A DNA stretch of 64,000 nucleotides, taken from positions 186,001 to 250,000 of the forward strand of contig JAVHNS010000016.1 of assembly GCA_036872755.1 (NCBI GenBank), in the 5' to 3' direction. The stretch comes from Orbilia blumenaviensis. Lineage: Eukaryota > Ascomycota > Orbiliomycetes > Orbiliales > Orbiliaceae. Below the pieces are notes generated by a model that was given only the letters and a program-made list of their open reading frames with translations, was not told the DNA's origin and did no database searches. The translations under genes were made by a program, and so were the position numbers. Of this stretch, positions 10,274-22,630 are shown one piece after another; position 1 is the stretch's first letter; each line of letters opens with the position of its first letter.

Positions 10274-13200
10274 GACTCGAATTTCGAAATTATAGATTTT
10301 AAGCCTCAAGCCTTCTGTAGTAGAACCGGTCGGTATCTTTATCTAATGTCTTACTTGTGCAACATGTGGCGGGAAACCAGTGGGTTATTATACTTTTTTG
10401 AATTCGGCTCAAGAATAGAAGTTGAACCATGGTTCTTTCATGGAGAACCGTGAGCCGGGGAAGACCCCAGTATCATGGGGACATCAGTGAATTTTTGCCG
10501 AATCTCGAGATCGTATTGACGGAGTTCACGGACAATTGAAGATATCTTCATAAGTCCATAGGCCCTTGAACCCAGTGTGCCTCACTCTACCTGCATCCTC
10601 GGGAACAGACATCCGACGCCAATGCTCACTAAAAGAGGCAATTCGCCTAATTGGGATGTGGAGGAGGGATTGCCCCATAGAACTCTCTAAGCTTTTGCCG
10701 ACGCTGCCCAGTCGGTTTGGCAACCGCGGGATATATGACAATTAACTTTCCGGCTTTTCAACATTTTAAGTTTCGATATGCTCTGTGCGTGGCCTGGGCT
10801 GGCAGGGGTGCTGGAATGTTGAAGTTTGGTTCGGCTTCTGCCACACACGCTTTCGCTTGACTTCTCTCGCGTACCGGACCGGTGTTCCCACTGGCGACGG
10901 AGAACACTACCATTTTGGAACACGAGTCGTCTGGGTGTTGATAAATTCCAGACTCCCCTTGACCGTTGAAAGACATGGCCATATGGTCGGCAAGGTTCAT
11001 GATGGGAAAGATAAATAAATCCTCCAATTGCAAACCCCTTTCGTCCGCCCCTAATACGTGTACGCCGTTTTGAGATCTTCATTAGCAGATCTAACTTGAA
11101 CAAATATTAAAATCGGCAAGATCTCTGCGGACAGCTTCCTAGTCGCAGAACCATGTAAGCCGCCTACTACCCTGAACTTGAGCCTGCGACACCTTTAATA
11201 TTCACTCGTTTGTAAATTTTAGACCGAGGAAGAAATTAAACCTCAAGTTTGTGAACCTGCCTCAAGTGCCTTAGTCCGAGGCCATGGCGCCAGCTTCGGA
11301 GGCAAATATAGTTCAGGGCATAACTTTGTCAGTATCGTGACATCACCTTATATATAATTATATTAACGGCTATTTGGCGCATATTTTTTTCGGTTAGGAG
11401 AGATATACAAATCATATACGTATACCAGTGCTTATCCTGAGTACACGCGCATAGTCTCGTGGCGCTATCTAGGTGCTAATTATAGCGTTGATCTATTCTC
11501 ATGGTCATGTTCTCGACCTGAATAGTTCTTAAAGTCAGTTTTTGCACTTGTGGGTGCATATACTATATACCCGCAACTAAGCAATTTGGGAGGCTGGTTT
11601 AAAGTTCACACGGTAGCAAGCTGGGATAAACTTGATCAATTGACCGTATTCAATATTTGCGCGGAGGATTTGTGAGCTCGAAACCGTAGGATCAGCATTA
11701 TCTACATGCATATGCACATACAGCGTGTTCTAACCTCAACCACCTCCTGGTTTAAACGTTTGTGGGATTACGGATTACGATGACAAAGTCTCGCAGCTAT
11801 AGGAGAACAGATCGAATGGCCATTCAGATAATGAATCATCACCATACCAAATATAAATCTTTGTATTCATGTTTAATTTATATGGTATCGGTATGTCGAG
11901 ACATCGACGCATGAGTGTAGATCGACGAAAGAGACACAGAGTAGTACCAGGAACCGCGGGGATATTACGATATAGTAAACATAGAAATAAACCTAGGTAT
12001 ATATACAGTGTCCCTCTAATATAAATTATAATACGAGGTATCAGTTTTTGGACCTGATACCAATAACTACGTCTCCCCTAGTATACAACTCAAACTTATT
12101 CCTCGATTTAATCCCGCACAGAGGGCACTAGGAATTCATCTATTGTCTTGGCCTTGCTTGATGTTGACCAGCCGCTTTGGACTTGACCTCATTAGTGCTG
12201 TGTTGACCAATTTCAACATAAGCTTACCATTTACAATTAAACTTTGGTCATTGACTTTGTCCAAATATATTCAAATATTAGCTTCGAATCTGCATATCTG
12301 CGCCATCGATGTCATTTGGCCAACCACGGATTCGACTATCCAGCCACATCCACAACCCTATGCCATGCGGGCTATAGAAGGAAGTTTAAGGACTGCCAAA
12401 CTGTTGCCAAGAAGCTCAAGCTTAGATATCGGATACTATGTATATAACGAGTAAGAATTTATACTAAAACCGGCTACCAGCAGTAGTTCCAGCGCTTACG
12501 GCTGTTGTATTTTCAGTTCGAGAAACCGGATATATCTTCCCGAAGTATATATTCGTCGCGACGTTTCATTCGGTTATTTGTGCTGCAACTTTTCAATTCA
12601 GCCATGTTCGTGCACCAAAGGTGCATCGCTCTAACTACTTCTGAACGTCATGGGCCCCGGAGGCTGCCCCTGCATTAGCTTCGCATCTAAAGATTTGGTA
12701 GATTCCGTATAAAACACCACCACCCTTTTTTTATTTTATTTTTTATTTTTCTCTTTCAAAAGTGACGTAAGCACAGCTGGATAGAGCTGCGCTCGGGCGG
12801 GAGGGCTCAATAGTATTGGTCTGTATCGATAATGCACTTTCGCTATTCGAAGATACAGGATTCGTCCCCAGTGCAGAAGCTTCGACGATGCTCAGAGCTA
12901 TAACCATCTTCAACGGCAGCTAGCTATCTAGAGGGACTGAAACCGGAATCGATCCCACGAAGCAATTATCATCTGATATTTATCACAGTGATAGATTTTG
13001 CATCTGTGGTTGCATTGTTCAAGCCCTTGGGGCTTGGGCCTCGGAGTTGCACTTTTGAGCTTAGGCGCCGGATCATTACTTTACCTGGGAAAGACAAAAA
13101 AATGGCATTTTCCACGAGCGGATAGAACGGCGCTGCACGCTGACGGATCCTCCCCAGACTAACGGACCCTCCTGACGCACCGACGCCTGTCTTCAACGGC

Positions 13201-14146
13201 ACGAAAAAGTTTGCTCTTGCTAAGCACTGCATTACTGACCTGATGGAAACTGCATGCGAAAACCGGCAGTTCTAAGGGCAGGCGTCCCTCGATATGGCTT
13301 GCCTGATTTTGTGGGATCCTCTGATCATGAGAGCCGCATCTGGTCTGCCTCTGGCCATCATCCAACCTTTTCACTGATCGGATCTTAAATGAACACCCTC
13401 CTTCGTAACTTCAACGAAAGCAGGAGATTTAACATAAATTTTAATGCTCTACCGAAATATGGAAGGGCCTCGAATGAGCAATCGAAACGGTCTGGAGGGC
13501 GATCTGAAGGCTTGACCCCTCGTCTCCGATTGCGAGGGAGGGACTAGCAAAGTGGAATGTTCCTCTCCCGTGGTGGTGTGGCAAGGGCTGAGTCCAGCAC
13601 GTCAATTGGCTAGCCAGTTTGCGTTCTCGGCCAATTGACCCACTTCAATCTCACCCATCTTCCAATAAGCAGCTCAGAATCGGTTGAGCTGGTGCCCAGG
13701 ACGGCGCAACGCTTTTTCTAGCTGAAAAGGTGTGAATACATGTAAGGCTTGCACTAGCTTGCTACGGCAAGCCCGGTTACAGCGGCCAGGCAGAATTTGA
13801 CCCTTTTGGAGGCTGATTTTACGCCCCCAGGTATAAGAAGCCATGATGCCTTCTGTCGACCTTTCGGAAGGACTTTTTCTTTTAAGCTTATCGCCAAAGT
13901 TCGGGATTTCTCCCACTACACTCCTTTCAATTTTATAGTTTCTTGTTATTTTCGCCGCAGAGCGACCACTTTCCTTTTTCTTTTTTTTAAGTTACAGGTC
14001 TAGGTTTGATATCTAGCATCCACATATATACTACCTATAAAATAACTTTGGCGGAATATTAAATATCAGCCAATATGCCATCCTATAACGTAGGTGTACC
14101 ATTTTGTGCAGAAGGATCTGTGATTTGATATTAATAAACGAGCAAC
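10274..14146. other. Long gene-poor stretch
   Basis: 3.9 kb without a gene I can support. The minus strand at about 10526-11103 has overlapping frames; one (10758-11033) has a fairly protein-like composition but no known motif, start context or splice partner. 11100-12130 is AT-rich with many stops in all frames. Around 12143-12454 two plus-strand frames overlap without recognisable content. 12720-12760 is a T-rich run. Possibly decayed repeats; no terminal repeats found. Confidence 0.4.
14036..14045 (+). promoter_or_regulatory. Possible TATA box of the lysozyme-like gene
   Basis: TATAAAATAA lies about 110 nt before the ATG at 14147, in an otherwise AT-rich leader. Motif and spacing only. 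Confidence 0.35.
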
Positions 14147-15034
14147 ATGCAGTTCTCTGTTTTCCGACTCCTCGTCACCAGCTTGATGCTGTTGTGCGTC
14201 TGCGAGGCCCTCCCTCTTCACAAGTACACACACATTGCCAGCAGGTTTTCTCATCTCAGCCTCCACAAGAAGGATGAGGGAATTAAGCCCCGGAAAACGT
14301 TAACCGCCTTTGGTCTGGGCATCAAAGTCGCGAAACCTTTCGCATACTGGAGGAATGTTAACACAAACGATGGTGCTGCCTATGGTAGTGATACATACAC
14401 CTACTACTCTGGCGGATCAGAGAATTTCCCAAACCCAAATAACTGGATGTCTTTTGAGGCTATGTTTAAGGCCAACATTCCGCTTATGAAGCAGAGCTGC
14501 GGCTGGAACAGCTGGGGACCTGACAACACTGATCGCCAGATCGGATTCATTAAAACCTATATCCAACAGGTGGCTCGCGCGTCACGGGTTGACCAGAGGG
14601 CTATTCTTGCTGTGGTTATGCAGGAGGTATGTACCAGATTATTTTATAAACCCGAAGAATGTCCTACAGGCGCTAACCATCCCGATTAGTCATCTGGATG
14701 TCTCCGAGCACCTACTACAAGTAATGGGGTTAGAAACCCTGGCCTCATGCAGTCCCACAATGGAGTCGCTTTTGACCCCGCCCGCCCAGTTACAACAATC
14801 AAGCAAATGATCATCGACGGAACGATGGGTACAGCCGACGGAGATGGTCTTGCTCAGTTGATGAACCAGTACGGCAATTACTATAGGGCTTTCCGAGCTT
14901 ATAACTCTGGAAGCATCGCCCCAAGCGGCGACTTGAGCGATGGGAATGGTGCTACCGCTTGCTACGTCAGTGACGTTGCAAACCGTCTGACCGGCTGGAC
15001 TCTTGCTAAGAGCACTTGTCCTGGCAAATATTAA
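14147..15034 (+). CDS. Secreted lysozyme-like (SLT-type transglycosylase fold) protein
   Basis: Model join(14147..14626,14690..15034), 274 aa, one 63-nt intron (GTATGT...TTAG). The intron lies exactly between E and S of the motif AVVMQE-SSGC, phase 0. Signal peptide residues 1-21 (MQFSVFRLLVTSLMLLCVCEA). Helix ending in Q-E-S at residues ~154-163 (AILAVVMQESSG) matches the catalytic Glu motif of soluble lytic transglycosylase/goose-type lysozyme folds, with Glu160 as the likely acid. It is followed by NPGLMQSH (the usual 'GLMQ' block), then a region ending in the helix LAQLMNQYGNYYRAFRAYNSG, like the 'ALAAYNAG' block of that family. Such proteins cleave peptidoglycan; some fungal relatives may act on chitin. 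No membrane anchor. Candidate secreted antibacterial effector. Confidence 0.7.
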
Positions 15035-17110
15035 ACATGCTCACCATTTTGCTTTTGCTTGCACTTTTTTTTTTATATTTATTCTTCATTTCTCTTCTAG
15101 AGCTAGCCTCATTCTTTCTCTATTATGAGCGGCCAAGTGCCGAAAAACTTCATGTACATACTCTTTGTCATTCGTTCAAGATACCCCGCCGTACTGGCTA
15201 TATGTTCAAATTTTTACCATTAACAAAGTATTCTGACAAAATTGGCCACCGTGATAAATGATTTTATGATTTCTACCTATTTTCTGTTAAGGCAGTAGTA
15301 TTAACTTTCAAAGCACTTCTTCGATAGTCCAACCGAGTGGTTGACATGGCTGCCATGATTCCGATGATCCGACCTCACTGGGATAATACTTCTTTGTGTT
15401 GCGACATGAAAATACCACATAGCCAATCGAAAAAGGTTGCGATCGACTGAAACGTTCGCTACTTTAGGTAACGAAGCGTAGGTTGTAGGCCATAATTTGG
15501 CATGACTATCACTTCACGCTTAAAGAAAGAAAAAAAGCTAGCTCCCTTGAACTGATAATGGGTTGATAGATGTCTTCAGAGCAGGCATCGGACTACCCCA
15601 AAATATTGGGGGGTCCATACTATTGGAGAAACACATTTTTCTGAAACATGTTCGCCGCAGGCGCAGGCGGCATTAGTGCACTAAATTTTCTAGGCAATGC
15701 AGGTACCGTATTTTCAGGGGATGACGAAATTTTTCACGGAGTTAGTATACACCGCGAGGCCAGTATCTTAGTACTGCGCTTCGAACAAGCATTTCTTAAT
15801 CTAGTATTTGGTTCAAGTTTTCTGGGGTCGTCTACAGTCCGCATACATCTGGGAAATCATGCACTATGGCATTAATATTAAATACTACTGATAGTATATG
15901 GGGGGCGTGTTGCCACAGAGCGCTAACTAAAGCTATGACAGTCTGGTTCAGAAATCCCTTAGCTCGGCCTCAAGAGACATGGTTGGCCGATATACGTTTA
16001 CACCGCTCCTTTAAACGCTTCTAACTGTAGCTTATAGACTTTGGTTAACTTGATCATGGTACCAGGATTAGAACTTTAAACGGTTCCTGGAACTATCAAG
16101 AAAGCTTGAATCAGAGGAGTTTAAAAGAAGAAGTCGCTGTCCAACTAGTTAGTCTGTGTCTGGGGAACCGAGTTTCTCCCGGGCTAGCTCCGGTTGATGT
16201 TAACGATACACGTATGGGTTCGGATCCGGATAGATGGTGACAAGCGAAGTTCTGCAGTAACATAATATAGCCCGAGATTTCGCAAATACCTGACCATTGA
16301 CGTTTCCCTTCGCCCTCAAAGAGTTCGAAACAATAATGATAAACAATTCCAGAAGGGAGAATAATAGTCTCGTAACCAATCGCAAGAACTCCTCCCAGCC
16401 CCACTGAATGTGTTGTGCATTAATTTCAATAATTTCCTGTTCTGCATGAAAAGGCATAGTCCACGCGAGGAGCTAGAATCCTGATGCCCTTGCATCCGAA
16501 ACCACCGGTCATGGCCACAGCGGTCTAGGCAATTTCGGGCAGGTTTCGTTGTTAGAACCCTGCCCAAAAATAGCCAAGTTGATTCCGAGACTGTAGACTG
16601 TCAATGGTCTGTTACCTGGACCGCAGCACACCGAGGTCCCTGTGTGGTATCACGATGCAAAGGGCTTGCGACTTGCCGCAGCCCCATTGTTAGGGTCATA
16701 GACATCGCTGTTCCACCACTGGTCAAATACACAGATGGCCATACCCGTTCCTCTGCAGGAAATTATCTGCAGACCCGAGTTCTAACGAATGCAGGTCAAG
16801 CGTGGGGAGTCGAACGATCCGCACGGCGTCTGAATTCTTGAATCATGATAGAACAACGCCGTCTGGGCATGTCTTTGACGAACCCTTATTTCATCTGGTT
16901 CATGTGCTGCTAATTGATAGGCAACCGCCGCATAAATCTGCCTTGGCGCAATGAATTTCCCGCTGCATAAAACCGTTGCGACTCCCATTTGTCTTGCGAA
17001 GCCTTTGGTGATTTTGTTCTGAATTTGCGATGGACAAGAATTAAGTATTTCAACTTTCGACATAAGGCGAACTTACGACTTCTACTAAAGTCGTGAAGAC
17101 TACGGCGGAA
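15035..17110. other. Intergenic, lysozyme-like gene to rhodopsin-like gene
   Basis: T-rich 3' flank (15067-15083 T-run), then no supportable intact gene. The minus strand at about 16.2-17.06 kb holds a possible NACHT-type relic (separate entry). 15.3-16.1 kb shows nothing recognisable. Confidence 0.45.
16200..17063 (-). pseudogene. Possible relic of a NACHT/NLR-type gene
   Basis: On the minus strand, 16782-17063 encodes GVATVLCSGKF followed by IYAAVAYQLAAHEPDEIR. This resembles the segment after the P-loop of fungal NACHT proteins, where a FFCSRDF-like strand is followed by a helix with TIAYQLA-xxxPE-R. Downstream (16.2-16.57 kb minus) are short frames in different phases with hydrophobic stretches but no clean DALDEC or GRPE motif. 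If this is an NLR-type gene, it is broken by stops and frame changes, and the P-loop and start are not visible. The resemblance rests on one block of about 30 residues, so it may be chance. Confidence 0.22.
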
Positions 17111-18618
17111 ATGATAGCTTCGACTACAATATCGCTCGCTCCACCAGCGGTCATGCAGGCATGGCCCCCGGCAAACACAGTCAACCCAGAGAACCAGGGA
17201 TGGAAACTACTGGCATGGGAGATACCACTTATCACAGTTACGGTTTTCATTGTTGGTCTAAGAGTATACGCCAAGAGGATGTATACTAAACACGGGCTTG
17301 GAAGGGAGGATTGGCTGATTATAACATCAACGGTTAGAATATTTGGAAAATCCCCTTTCGCATATTCAATCCTCGAATTCATAGGAAGGACAGTTAGTTA
17401 ACGTATCTGCATAGTTTCTTACGGCTGTCCTTATTGCGCTGCAATGTGTATCAACAAGATTTGGATGGGTACGAAGATATGCCTAAGCTACGCACCATAT
17501 ATTCCATTCCGATATTTCTAACACCGATCTTATTGTTATAGGGTATTCATCTTTGGGACTTTGCCCCGTTAGCTGATAAATTTCTCGAACCCGCCCGCAA
17601 GGTATGCACATATCCTCCTTTGGTCTATAGAGTATATTTATTGTTGGGGATATTCAAATCGCTAATTTGGTATTAGCTCGCCTTCTCGATGGAGATTGTG
17701 TTTACAGTCAGCATCAATTTAACAAAACTCTCAATCCTCACATTTTACCTTCGATTGTTTCCTCTCGGCGTTGTATCGGTCTATCTCCACCGACTTATAT
17801 ACGCTGGCATGGTCATTACAGTTCTCGCCATGTTGGCGACCCTGATTGCTGCAATATTCCAATGCCATCCTATCCAACATTTTTGGATCTATGACATCGA
17901 AGGCCATTGTTATCCAACATATCCTGCTCATCTCGCCACAGCAATAATTAACAGCATAACGGATTTTTATTGTGTTATTGTGCCTCTGGGCGAGATATGC
18001 GGGTTGACTAGAGTCGACAGGAGGGGCAAGTGGATCGTTGTATCATGCTTTGCTTTGGGCGCGATGTAAGTACCAGATAAATGGATATCACTGAGTGTCA
18101 GCTTTTACTAACTCTGGAACTTAGTGTATGCTTTGCCGGTGTTATCAGAATTTACTTCACAAAACTTGTATTCCACGACAGCCCTTATGACTGGACCTGT
18201 GCGTACCCTCCATCTATCATGTATACCTATCTTGGCATAAGCTAACTATACTATGGTAAAAATAGGGGACAGCATCGGTTTATATATCGCCAGCGCACTA
18301 GAGTGCACCCTCGGAATAGTCTGTGCTTCAGTCCCAGCACTCCGACCGTTATTTACCAGAACCACCGTCAGAGCTGTTGGAGATTTGGAGTCTGACTTGC
18401 ACCAAAAACGCCGATCTGCCGCACGAAGAAAACGCCGTACAGGAACTGAAGCACCAGCCCCGCTTGAGTTCGTAACGACCCCCTCATTCAAAGAAAGAGA
18501 CCCCGACTCTGTAACTCCACTCACATCAGGTAGTGAAAAATGGAAGGATGTGAAGCTTTACGATACACCCCGTCATACAAATGGCCGGAGGTTTACGAAA
18601 TGGCCCCACTGGATATGA
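17111..18618 (+). CDS. Rhodopsin-like fungal integral membrane protein
   Basis: Model join(17111..17332,17415..17468,17542..17601,17677..18065,18125..18198,18266..18618), 383 aa, five introns. All borders are GT-AG and keep frame (phases 0,0,0,2,1). Domain features of the fungal 'rhodopsin' family (SAT20/PTH11-related): first helix IPLITVTVFIVGLRVYAKRM, the LGREDWLII segment, FGWGIHLWDF loop, helix MEIVFTVSINLTKLSILTFYLRLFP, YAGMVITVLAMLATLIAAIFQCHPI, then GHCYPTYPAHLATAIINSITDFYCVIVPL and a last helix VCFAGVIRIYF with the closing W-DSIGLYIASALECTLGIVCASVPALRPLF. A short basic/acidic cytosolic tail follows. The ligand is unknown; family members are surface receptors or secondary-metabolite-cluster membrane proteins. 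An earlier in-frame codon at 17093 is GTG, so the ATG at 17111 is used. Confidence 0.85.
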
Positions 18619-20204
18619 TTTCATGAAATATCAATGATTTGTTTTTTAGCGTTGCTTTTCTCGTCTTCTGAACTTTGGTCTCCGGGTTTGCTCATCTTGC
18701 CCACTACTACTTATCACATCCAAAAATTTGCAAACTGTTTATTAGAGGGCAATTTTCCCTTCTTCTGTCTTGGGATTGAGCATCTATATCCCACGAATAT
18801 TGCTATTACTCGGCTCATTTTTTCCTTTTTCTTGCTTTTTTGGAAGCTTTCTATTTCTAGTGGCATTTGCATTTTATTCGTCGCATACCCTATGTATCAA
18901 ATCCGCGGCATTGATTGGAGTTTTTTGTATGGGATCTTCTTTTTTTTTTTTTTTTTTCTTTTCTCAAAAGCGCCTTCTATTTCACGAAGAGAATTTATAC
19001 TGATCCTAGCGGACGGCAAAGAGGTATACCCTCTTGATAATAGTTATATTAATATCAATTATACCCATAATAGTTAATACTATATTTGATCAATAGCCAA
19101 GATATACAAACGTGTCTAATTCAAGATACTAATTGGTTATTATGTAATATGTTCTCCCTCCTAAGTTTCTTGAGACGTACATATCAGAGGCTGTATAGCT
19201 CCTATCGAGCATTTAAGGAGCGTTAATGTCTCGTTTAACCTCTTGGGTAATCCGAGACAGATAACTTCGAACAACTACTATACTAGGTCCTGTAATCTTT
19301 CAAAAATAGCTGCCAGGTAATAATAATCCGACCCCTAAACTCCCTCATACGATAATATGCCCACAGATGCATATGCATGATAAGGCTGTTTTAAATGTGG
19401 GTTCAGCCAGGTAACTTAACACACGTTACTGTTTAGCTGGATGTGTCTTACAACTCGAATCCCTCGGCTTTTTGGAGTCTGTTCTATAGAAAACTAAAGT
19501 ACTATCTTAGCTCAGTATACGGCGATATATACGTTGCTACGAGACCTTGTCCATAGCTAGAGATCCAGCTGGCCATAAGTAGTGTGAATTAGGTCTCTTA
19601 ATATCTTATGTAAGCAACGCAGAAAATGCAACAATTTAAGTGCTACCGGTAGTTTGGATTCTCCAAATAGTCAGAGCACGGTAATGAAGACGACAAGTCC
19701 AGTTTAATAGTGAGTGCTGCATTTATCTGATACTAAAATATTATGTAAAAAGCTCGAAATGTCATTTAAGTGCCAACACCACATTCGCATCTACGGGTTC
19801 TAGCTACAAGTCGGAGGGTCGTGCGTGCTATGGTAGTATCAATAAACAATGCGATGCGATCTACTAGGCCACGTACAAAACGTGGGATCGCCCAAGATCA
19901 CGGTCCGTCAACCTCGAAGGTCTCTAAATACAGCATAATAGAAACTGGAGAGACCTCTGATTACAAATGAATTCGCTATGAATGTTATGTATCATGTTAT
20001 TATTGCCCGCTTAGAGGATCTACTCATGATTGCTTCCTCACTGCGCGTATTTCTAGATCTGTCGTAGTTATTTGCAACTCTGGTTTTCCATAAGAATGTC
20101 TTGTTCTCGCAAGATGTTGGGAAGGCTAAACCCTTTCGGAAACCTTACCTCAGAATTCTTTACTAGTTATTAAGCCGCTTCCTATAGTTGAATACCCAAA
20201 CGAA
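18619..20204. other. AT-rich intergenic
   Basis: A T-rich stretch directly after the rhodopsin-like gene (18634-18960, with a T-run at about 18941-18958) keeps one frame open, with hydrophobic low-complexity content that looks like a by-product of T-richness. 19.08-20.16 kb has many stops and no motif. No gene supported. Confidence 0.45.
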
Positions 20205-22630
20205 ATGGACTCGCGTGCTAGTCAGGCACAGAATGCTGAACCGAGTCCTCGAGCACATCAGACCGCCCCACCTACCCAACTTAGTCAGTTTGAATTCGGC
20301 TTCGCTCAAGAATGTGCACCAAGTGGCACCAATGAGTATGTCCAATAGCTCGAGCCCAGATATCTACGTAGCCTTCTTGAAGCTGACTGATTTAGAATTA
20401 CTTCAGGGAGTGTCGGGAACAGCTCTGATAGCCTGGCTACTTCAGTCACCCGAGGGGGTACTAGAAATAACTCTAATGACCAGATTAATTCAGTCAACCC
20501 GAAGAGTACTGGGAATAGCTCCAATAGCCAGATTACTTCAATTGCCCAGTCTAGGCTAGGTGATGGTAGGGTCAAAACCGTGCCGATGAAGAAATGGCCC
20601 AAGGCACAACCCAAGGAAAAACCTCAGAAAAAGCCCAAGAGAGCCCCCAAGATCACTTATTTAGACAAGACTCGTGCTCGCTCCGTAAGATTTGTGATAG
20701 CGAACCTATATCTTTCTGCAGTCGCCAACGGTTACTGCAGCAACGTTATTGGTGGGCTTCTAAATATTGATGGCTGTAAGTTCTTAATTATTGTCCCGCC
20801 CTGGGAAGAAATTGAAAGAGAGTAATACATAAAAATGCAGATTGATAAGATACAAAGCAGAACCGAAATTGATAATATTTCTAACAGGTGTTTATAGTTC
20901 GAGCCGAGGTTGGCATACGGGAGAGTTTCCCACCAAAGGTCTTTCCAATGATCGCTGCACTACCCATTGGGGCGTTTTTCGGTGTACCTGCAGCGTCGTT
21001 TCTTATTGGTGTAAAGGCCTTCGGGCGGAAACCCTGTCTTATGTTTGGATCAGCCATAATGGTCATAGGGGCGCTTATTCAGGGGCTATTCGCTCCTTCA
21101 TATGTGGGCATCATCAGCTGTCGTATTGTCATTGGCCTGGGGTTAGGATTATGTCAAGTTCCCGCACCAACATTGGCCATCGAAATCGCTCATCCTACAG
21201 AGAGAAATTTCGTTGGCATACTTTATAACGCGTTTTGGTACCTTGGATCCGTGTTCTCAGCACTGGTAGCTCTTGTGACTACTACGTATCAGCAGGATAA
21301 CCCCTGGGTCTGGAAAATGCCTTGTATTATACAAGCAGTTTTTCCGGCGCTCCAGTTATTCGGCTTTATCTGGCCTGGGGTCCCTGAAAGTCCTCGGTAT
21401 CTCTTTGCGAGTGGGGAGACTGAGACGACTGCCCATCTGGTATATTATGTTCCCAAAAAGTTACCACCGAAGGGGAATGGAGAGTGCATGGATCTTGAGA
21501 TTGATAAAGTACGATCTCTGCTCATAGAGGAAGAATATAGAGAGTTGGAAAAGCGTAAACAATTGGAACCTGGTGTGAAGCTGGAAACATATGAATTTCA
21601 GGGTCTCAATAGTTTTTCGGTGGAAAACACGGATGAGACTCAAGAACGGAGTGTTATGATAAATCTTCTTATCTGTGTCGGCGTTGGGGCTATAATTCAA
21701 TTCGCGGGAAATGGTAAGTATATCATCACAGCTTGTTGCTCCCCGACTGAATTGCATAAAGTTTAAAAGAAAATCGCTGAAATTAGAATAGGTATCATTA
21801 GCTGGTACCTTTACCCGACTTTAAACACGCGGGGGCATAGAAATCAAACGGAGGCCCTCGGAATCAATCTCGGATTACAAGTCTGGAATCTTTTGTGGGC
21901 CACTGTAGGTGCAAAAATAAGCACCATGTATAGCCGTCGAACTCTTTGGATTTCGACGACGCTAGCTATGGTTATACCGGTTTTGGGCATGGGAATAATC
22001 GCATCGCAAGTCGCTGGACCGAGTTACAGAGGAGAACCCACACGACTCCAAGGCATTCTTGAACTGGTATTGGTTTTCGCGTTCTGGGCAATTTACGACC
22101 TTGCGTATACCCCATTACAGGTTGGATACTGTGTTGAGGTCCTACCGTACCGACTACGCAATGCCGGAATTGCTACTAATTGGACAGCTGTCATGGGATT
22201 TGGTATCCTTCAAAGTAAGTGCACGAGTATATATTCCACATTTCCAGTCAAAAGATTAGCTGGGGTCATTACCTGAAGCCATCGAGTCCAATTCGCTTAT
22301 ATACTGATTTGAACACTAGTATTTGTAAACCCACTGGGGTTTGGCAAGTTGAAGTCGTCATATTATTTCGTTCATGTTGGCATCCTTCTAGCCTTCTCCA
22401 TAGTAATGGCGTTCTGTTTCCCAGAAACGAAGGATGTTTCAATATATGTGCCACATTTTTTGTCTCCCCCCGAAAAGTTGGAGGCAGCGTTCCAAAGCCT
22501 CATGGAAGAGAAAATGAGGAAAGACAAAGCCGCGGAAGCCGATCAGTGTGAGGGAGAGTCCGAACCGCAGAGCGAAGAAGAGAGGCAGACTGAGATGTCA
22601 TATGCAACAGGGACGAACTTACAGGGCTAG
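20205..22630 (+). CDS. MFS sugar-transporter-like protein with long N-terminal extension
   Basis: Model join(20205..20335,20396..20775,20898..21713,21792..22214,22320..22630), 686 aa, four introns (60, 122, 78, 105 nt), all GT-AG and frame-consistent. Residues ~1-125 are hydrophilic and Ser/Asn/Thr-rich with a Lys-Pro stretch (KPQKKPKRAPK). They are followed by the membrane part: VRFVIANLYLSAVANGYCSNVIGG, MIAALPIGAFFGVPAASFLIG, CLMFGSAIMVIGALIQG, the IVIGLGLGLCQVPAPTLAIEIAHPTERN block, PESPRYLF, a central loop, and C-terminal helices ending in FPETKDVS, the remnant of the PETKG signature. The family closest in pattern is fungal sugar (lactose/hexose) permeases, which are sugar/H+ symporters. 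Helix I lacks the usual GYD motif (it has VANGY), so substrate is open. The first exon depends on a GTATGT donor at 20336; if wrong, the protein could start nearer 20589. Confidence 0.75.

Noticed and set aside
10526..11103. Two overlapping minus frames behind the CBM1 esterase gene
   Set aside because: One looks mildly protein-like, but there is no motif, splice partner or start context to support a gene.
16205..16225. GGTTCGGATCC, like a tRNA T-arm
   Set aside because: No cloverleaf can be built around it.
18634..19077. Hydrophobic 147-codon frame after the rhodopsin-like gene
   Set aside because: Its content follows from T-rich sequence including a T-run; no family resemblance.
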